This document shows, one piece after another, positions 58,846 through 64,000 of a stretch of 64,000 nt of DNA. Under the pieces are notes generated by a model that was given only the letters and a program-made list of their open reading frames with translations, was not told where the DNA came from and did no database searches. The translations under genes were made by a program, and so were the position numbers. The stretch lies in contig NC_080058.1 in the NCBI RefSeq assembly GCF_026212465.1, positions 11,079,483 through 11,143,482 of the forward strand. The letters are read 5' to 3'. Each line of letters starts with the position of its first letter. Positions within the stretch are counted from its first letter, which is position 1. Origin of the DNA: Amaranthus tricolor (taxonomy: Eukaryota > Streptophyta > Magnoliopsida > Caryophyllales > Amaranthaceae).

Positions 58846-61800
58846 CAAGTTTTTGTGTTTATCTTATGGAGAGATTCAAATGTTTACAAAATAAAGGGAC
58901 TTAATTCCTCAAATCCCTCCAAATTCCTTCCCTCCAAATCCTCTCTTTCTCTTTTTGCTATTTAAACAAGGAGATCAACATCCCTCCAAATCCTTTTTTT
59001 TCATTTCCTTTTATTTTCCTCAATCTAGACAAAGCCTAGGGATACAGTTGAAGGCATTATACTTTTATAGGTTAGGCCTAAGAGATGTCTCTTAGAGAAA
59101 CGGTCTTTCAAGAGACCGATTGTAATAAAGAAAAATAATAAAAGAGTTTATGTTTTTGCTACATTTTCTCTATATCGTAATATATGTTTCTTTAAAAGAT
59201 TGGTTCTTGACAACCTGAATGAGCAAAAGCTGGATTATGTGTTTTCAACATTTTACTTTTTGATTCTTATTTTCCATTTACCCTCTCCATATAAAAGTGT
59301 TTATTAGCGGGTGTTCGCGTGTTTGGCACGTGGGAATAAGAATTAAAAGATTATAGTTGAGACTTGAAATGAGATTTTTGAATGAACTTAAATTGAGACT
59401 TTAAAAATCAATATCACATATCCTTGTTTGGCACATGATAAAAATAGATAAGAAATTAAATAAAAATTAATTATAAATACAAAGTTGTCCTCATAACTCA
59501 TTATTTTTCTTTACTTTCATTAATGACAAAAATGTGTTTTTATAACTTTTCCAAGACTCAACTCAAATTATCACCCATTCCCCAAGATTTTTTTTTGGGA
59601 CTTTTTTCTTCCCAAGTCTCAACTCATGTCTATACCCCAACTTTTACCAATTCTTATTCCCTACAAATAAGCAAGAAACTTTCTATAATCTTACCCCAAA
59701 ATCTCAATCCCCAACCTCAACTTTTTCCCCAATTAATCTCAACCTTAATTTAGGGATTAGTTTAGGTTTGATTAAAGTAACTCCCTTCTCCCAATGCAAG
59801 GTCGTTATACAGGCCATTGTTTGTAAAATTATAACTTTACTTTTATCTAACATCTATTAAAGACTAAAATCAACCCTTTATAAAGTGCCCATTTGTTTTA
59901 TTTTGCATATGACCCATATAATATCAAAAACGATATAGTCTTCATTTTTGTATGAATATTCACTTCATTCTTCATTGTAATTTTCTCTCTCTGAGCCTTT
60001 TTTTAGAGGGAGCTCATTAGTGTTAATATTATTTCTCTCTCTTAGTTTCAAATTTTCATTGAAATTTAGTTTTAGTGTTAATTACATGTTTAATATTTCC
60101 TATTTATTAGTTCATTTGTAAGTGTTATCTTTAATGTTTTCTTTATTGTATTTGTTTCAAGTTTTTTTTCTTAGGGCCCGATTTCATTAATAATTTTTTG
60201 CTCTTAATTTTATATTTTTATTGGTGTATTTATTTTCATAGTTCGATTTAACTTAGTTATAAAAAGGATCGACCACATGAAAATAAGAACTTTTCCCATT
60301 AATAATTATTTCTTGTTACTTCATAGTCTAGTAATCTATAATCAGTAAAAATTCTTGTTTTCTTATGTTCAACCCGTAGTTATCCTAAAACTTGTTCTAA
60401 CATAACCGATAAGTTATGTTTGATTGCATGGTCATACGGTGAACCTCCATCACTTGTTCGAGCAAGCTCGTTCAACTAGCTCGAGTGAGACAGGGGAAGT
60501 CATTCTGGAGGTTTTTTTTACAAAAAGTACATATCAACATAATCGAGTATTGACGTCGTTCTAGCATGATAAAACATTTCATTAAAATTAACAATAATTT
60601 TATTCTTAGAAACATGATTTAATACTAACGACTAAAAATATTGTTAAAGTTTCACTCCCATTTTAATGTTTGCCACTATAGAATAAACACATAAATTAAG
60701 AAAATCAGAATCTTTAGGATAAGTGGAAGAAATTACTTCAAAAAATTTTAAAGTAATAATAATAATATTTAAAAAGAAAATTTACCTAAAATGATACAAT
60801 CTTTTTATGATTTTTCAATAATAATCCCACCTAATGATTAATAATAAATAATTCCAACTTTAAAGGTATTTGCATAGAGTAAATTTAGATAACCTAATAA
60901 CCTGCTATAGTAGGTAATTCACCAAAAATATAAACTGAAAATTAATTTAAAATCAGAGAAAAATTTTAAAAATTTACATAAAAATTTTTGAACAATAAAA
61001 AAATCATAAATTTTTTTCTAACATTTTTGACATTTTATTTTAATTTATTAATTTTAAAAAAAACTTGGTGTAACAAGTCATCCGGTTGGATTTACTTTAG
61101 AAAAATTCCCCTCAAAGTTGGGATTATTCATGGTTAATCAATAGGTGATATTATTATAGAAAAATCATGAAAATGTTGAATTATTTTAGCTAATTTTTGC
61201 TATTAAAAATAAGTTACAAAGAAATTATTTTTATCAAAAACTCAATGATTACATTTAATATACAATCATAAATACATTGTCTATTAAAGTTTATAACTGT
61301 TATTTTATCATTTTTTAAGAGATACCTTATAATCTCTGAAAAAAATATTTTAAAAAGATTTGATGATTATAATTATCCATATTATAAAAAGAAACTTTAA
61401 AAATAACAGAGTAATAAAAATTAGATTTTTAAGTCACCTTCGGCTTGCTCTAAGGAGAGGGTAAAGCTACAACACCATTAAGTATGTAATAATTGATTTA
61501 AAAACAAAAAAGTGAGCAAGTGGGTGGTTGACGCGTGTTCGTTGTCAATGTGACAAATAATGAGTTGAAAGGTCAATTTGTAATCTACTTATGTAAACTA
61601 ACACTAATACTTTTTTTTTGTTTTTCAAAAAATGTTTAATTTTTAAGAGTTTTCTAAAAAGTTTTTGAGTCTCAATGTCTTTGTTTACACATTATAAAAA
61701 ATTATATAAAATGTATGATAAAAAATAATATACATTAAGATAATCGAATAAAATCTCACATAAATATATTTTATATTTTATATTACATATATCTCAAAAA

Positions 61801-62979
61801 TACTATAAATTAAATTTATTTTTTTTAGAGTGAAATATTGTATATAAGAAGAATATTAGATAATAGAGAGTATTAATATTAATTGCAAAGTTAATTAAAC
61901 AAGTTTAAAGCTAAAAAAAGTAAGGCATTAAGTTAATCCATTAGTATCTTGTTTAATCATACCTTTTAACATTATTATGACTTCTGAATTGTGTTGTAGC
62001 ACACCAATAATCCATTAGTATGTTGTTTAATCATACCTTTTAACATTATTGACATGTTGTATTACATCGCTTTATTTGGACTATTTGATTATATGCATGC
62101 CACGTATAGTAGGGTCCAATAATAGATTTGTAAAAACTCGTGTAATGTACAGTTTTATTAGTATCGATATACATAAATATATATGATATTAAAAAAATAC
62201 CTGAGATATCATGTTGTAAAAACAATACTCAATTTTAAGAGTTATATGTTTAAATTAACTCTGTAATTTTTGAAATTGTCAATAATATATTATGCAGGAT
62301 ATTATTTTGTAATTTAGTTGATTAAACTATAAATAAATACTAATCAAAGATACTTTAATGGTAGACATATTGGTCAAAATTAAAAGCCATGTCATTTTTT
62401 TTGCCAATATTTAAGTTTCATTTGGCAAATTCTCTTTAATTGTGACACTTAAAAATTTCCAAGCATTTTAGTATAATAAGAGTATATGATATGATACTTA
62501 ACATATTGTTAGCCTTTTAAGTTATTTTATCATACAAATGTGTATTATATTTTAATTTCAATCATTTCTTTTAGTTTCTTATAAATAAATAATATTGATA
62601 TTTATTAAAAATATTTATGATAAAGAATATTTTTACATTTCTCATGATAGAATAACTTGCTTAATATTAAGTTAAATAAAATATTTGTTGATTACTTATC
62701 GTTTTAACTATTGGGTTTTTAGCGAAAAAAACATGATTATAATACGTATCATTAGGATGAATGATAAATTTTAAAATTTTTATTTCTAATTATGATTATT
62801 TCAACATCATGTTGAGAGCCAGTATGTGGACCAATACTCACAACCTTTAATAAATCAAATCATTATTTGAATTGCTTTTTGGAAGGAAAAAAATTCCAAA
62901 TGTGAATTCAACCTTTATTTGCCATACTTGAGTTAGATTAGCTGTTAGTGTTTGTCGGCAGAACCACTTAAAATAGTGC
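58846..62979. other. AT-rich intergenic DNA
   Basis: No gene recognised. 59090-59130 has another GAGAAACGGTCTTTCAAGAG palindrome. 59300-59760 has repeated GAGACTT/CTCAACT words, probably an old element. 61925-62050 carries a duplication of about 76 bp period (TAATCCATTAGTATCTTGTT and TAATCCATTAGTATGTTGTT). Confidence 0.45.
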
Positions 62980-63147
62980 TGTTAGAATTGTTGGAGATAT
63001 TAGTTCGTCAATAATAATAATAATAATATGTATTTGGGCATATTGTATATAATATTGTGGGCTTATGCATTAGGGTTTCATTCTAAACTTGTGTATATAT
63101 ATCTTACTTATGAGTAATAACAGGATAAGGATTTTAGTTTCCTTACA
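62980..63147 (+). repeat. Short copia-type LTR (168 bp)
   Basis: TGTTAGAATTGTTGG... to TTTCCTTACA, directly followed by a copia primer site. Contains an (AAT)n run and TATATATA. Either a 5' LTR of a small copia or TRIM-like element, cut off by the next repeat. Confidence 0.7.
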
Positions 63148-63159
63148 TGGTATCAGAGC
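63148..63159 (+). other. Primer binding site (initiator-Met tRNA type)
   Basis: TGGTATCAGAGC, the standard plant copia primer site, at zero distance from the CA of the LTR. Confidence 0.85.
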
Positions 63160-63166
63160 TAGGTTA

Positions 63167-64000
63167 CTGTAAAAACCCGGTTTAAGTGACCCGGAGAAGT
63201 CATATGAAAATATGAACTCCGGTTCACCCATCGGACACTAGAGAAGAGTCTGCTATAGGATCGGCAACGTTCCATCGAAAAAGAAATATAAATAAAACAG
63301 AAAATAGTACCAAGCGATAAAAACAAGTCAGCGGAAGTTCTTACACACAACTTGAGAGCCTAATGGCCTCTGGTTAAAACTTAAAGAAAATAGGCGAAAT
63401 CAAAAAGGAACCAACACAATATCTTGTTACATAATTCGAAGTTACTTCTACTCATAATCTTTTTATAAATGGGAAACATGGTCTTGATGATTACGGGTTC
63501 TAAGTCGAGTCCTCACTCCAGTCCCCACCGACAATGAACCTGCTAGTCGTCGTATGACAACACGTAGCAAGTTTCAAGAACAATTTAATACACGTCAGAG
63601 ACTTCATACAAAATATTAAACAGGTTGAACACAAGCAATGTGTTTGTCCTAGCATGCAAAGGCTTTAATACATATATTACTAGACAATCCCAACTTGTAA
63701 CGTAGCCCGTCCTGTTCGGGTCGTTTAAGTATAAATAAATTTTTTTTTTTGTTGAGGAATACTCTTGGGAGAGCTAATCCCAAGGCAACCACCGACCTAC
63801 GACGTTGCCGTCCTGTGCGGGTTGTGAGAGGTAAAGTATGCATACCCCCATGGTGACCGTAATGATCCACTACTGTCATGGGAACAAAAATTGTAATAAT
63901 CCAAATCAAAACGTTAACCCCCTTTGGGTAACAAACACATAAATCCTCAATTTCCAAATTAACTTCTTTCAAATTATTTGAGGTGTCTAAACCTTAAGCG
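63167..64000. repeat. LTR-like interspersed repeat, copy 2 (runs off the window)
   Basis: Starts about TGTAAAAACCCGG, eight bases after the copia primer site, and shares the ordered blocks described for 50998-51850, including CTGCTAGTCGTC and AGTATGCATACCCCCATGG. Evidently inserted into the copia element. No coding frame. Confidence 0.5.

Overview
This window is AT-rich nuclear DNA of a flowering plant: spliced eudicot-type genes, long TE-filled introns and wide gaps holding transposon debris. Plastid-derived DNA inside it carries an rpl2 copy with no intron and an rpl23 copy with a deletion and stop. Both traits are known from core Caryophyllales plastids (spinach and relatives), so that order is my best guess; I do not name a species.

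Three conserved host genes are supported. (1) 1-4579, +: the last six exons of an FtsH-like plastid AAA protein of the FTSHI5/EMB2458 type; the 5' part lies outside the window. (2) 5665-8797, -: a two-exon, 1018-residue LRR receptor kinase of subfamily XI (PXL/MIK1-like), convergent with gene 1. (3) 36299-41456, +: the 90-residue mitochondrial ribosomal protein mL41, three exons, with a 4.5 kb second intron holding TE remnants.

The main accessory feature is a complete Ty3/gypsy retrotransposon of the Tat lineage at 16538-29181 (12,644 bp). It has two 706-bp TG...CA LTRs that read identical, 5-bp target duplications (AAGTT), an uninterrupted 1845-codon gag-pol with a second (archaeal-type) RNase H, and a divergent spliced gene on the opposite strand with its own TATA box. 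Blocks of a GGACCCC hairpin repeat flank that gene. The antisense gene has two in-frame stops although gag-pol is intact. The architecture resembles the Retand-type Tat elements described from Silene.

Region by region: 8.8-16.5 kb is intergenic, with a Stowaway MITE and two arrays of short palindromes; 29.2-31.1 kb has a copia-type LTR ending in a perfect 29-bp foldback; 31.1-33.2 kb is a decayed RTE-type LINE; 34.2 kb has a Stowaway MITE; 41.5-49.7 kb is repeat debris including further LINE fragments; 49.7-52.0 kb is LTR-like; 52.15-55.28 kb is a nuclear plastid insertion (rps3-rpl22-rps19-rpl2-rpl23-trnI-ycf2), all protein genes damaged, bounded on both sides by dinucleotide microsatellites; 55.4-64 kb is AT-rich, with a 22-bp satellite-like array, MITEs, a SIRE-like LTR, a short copia LTR with its primer site, and an LTR-like repeat running off the end.

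All exon limits come from reading splice sites by eye. TE family names rest on recognised motifs, not searches.
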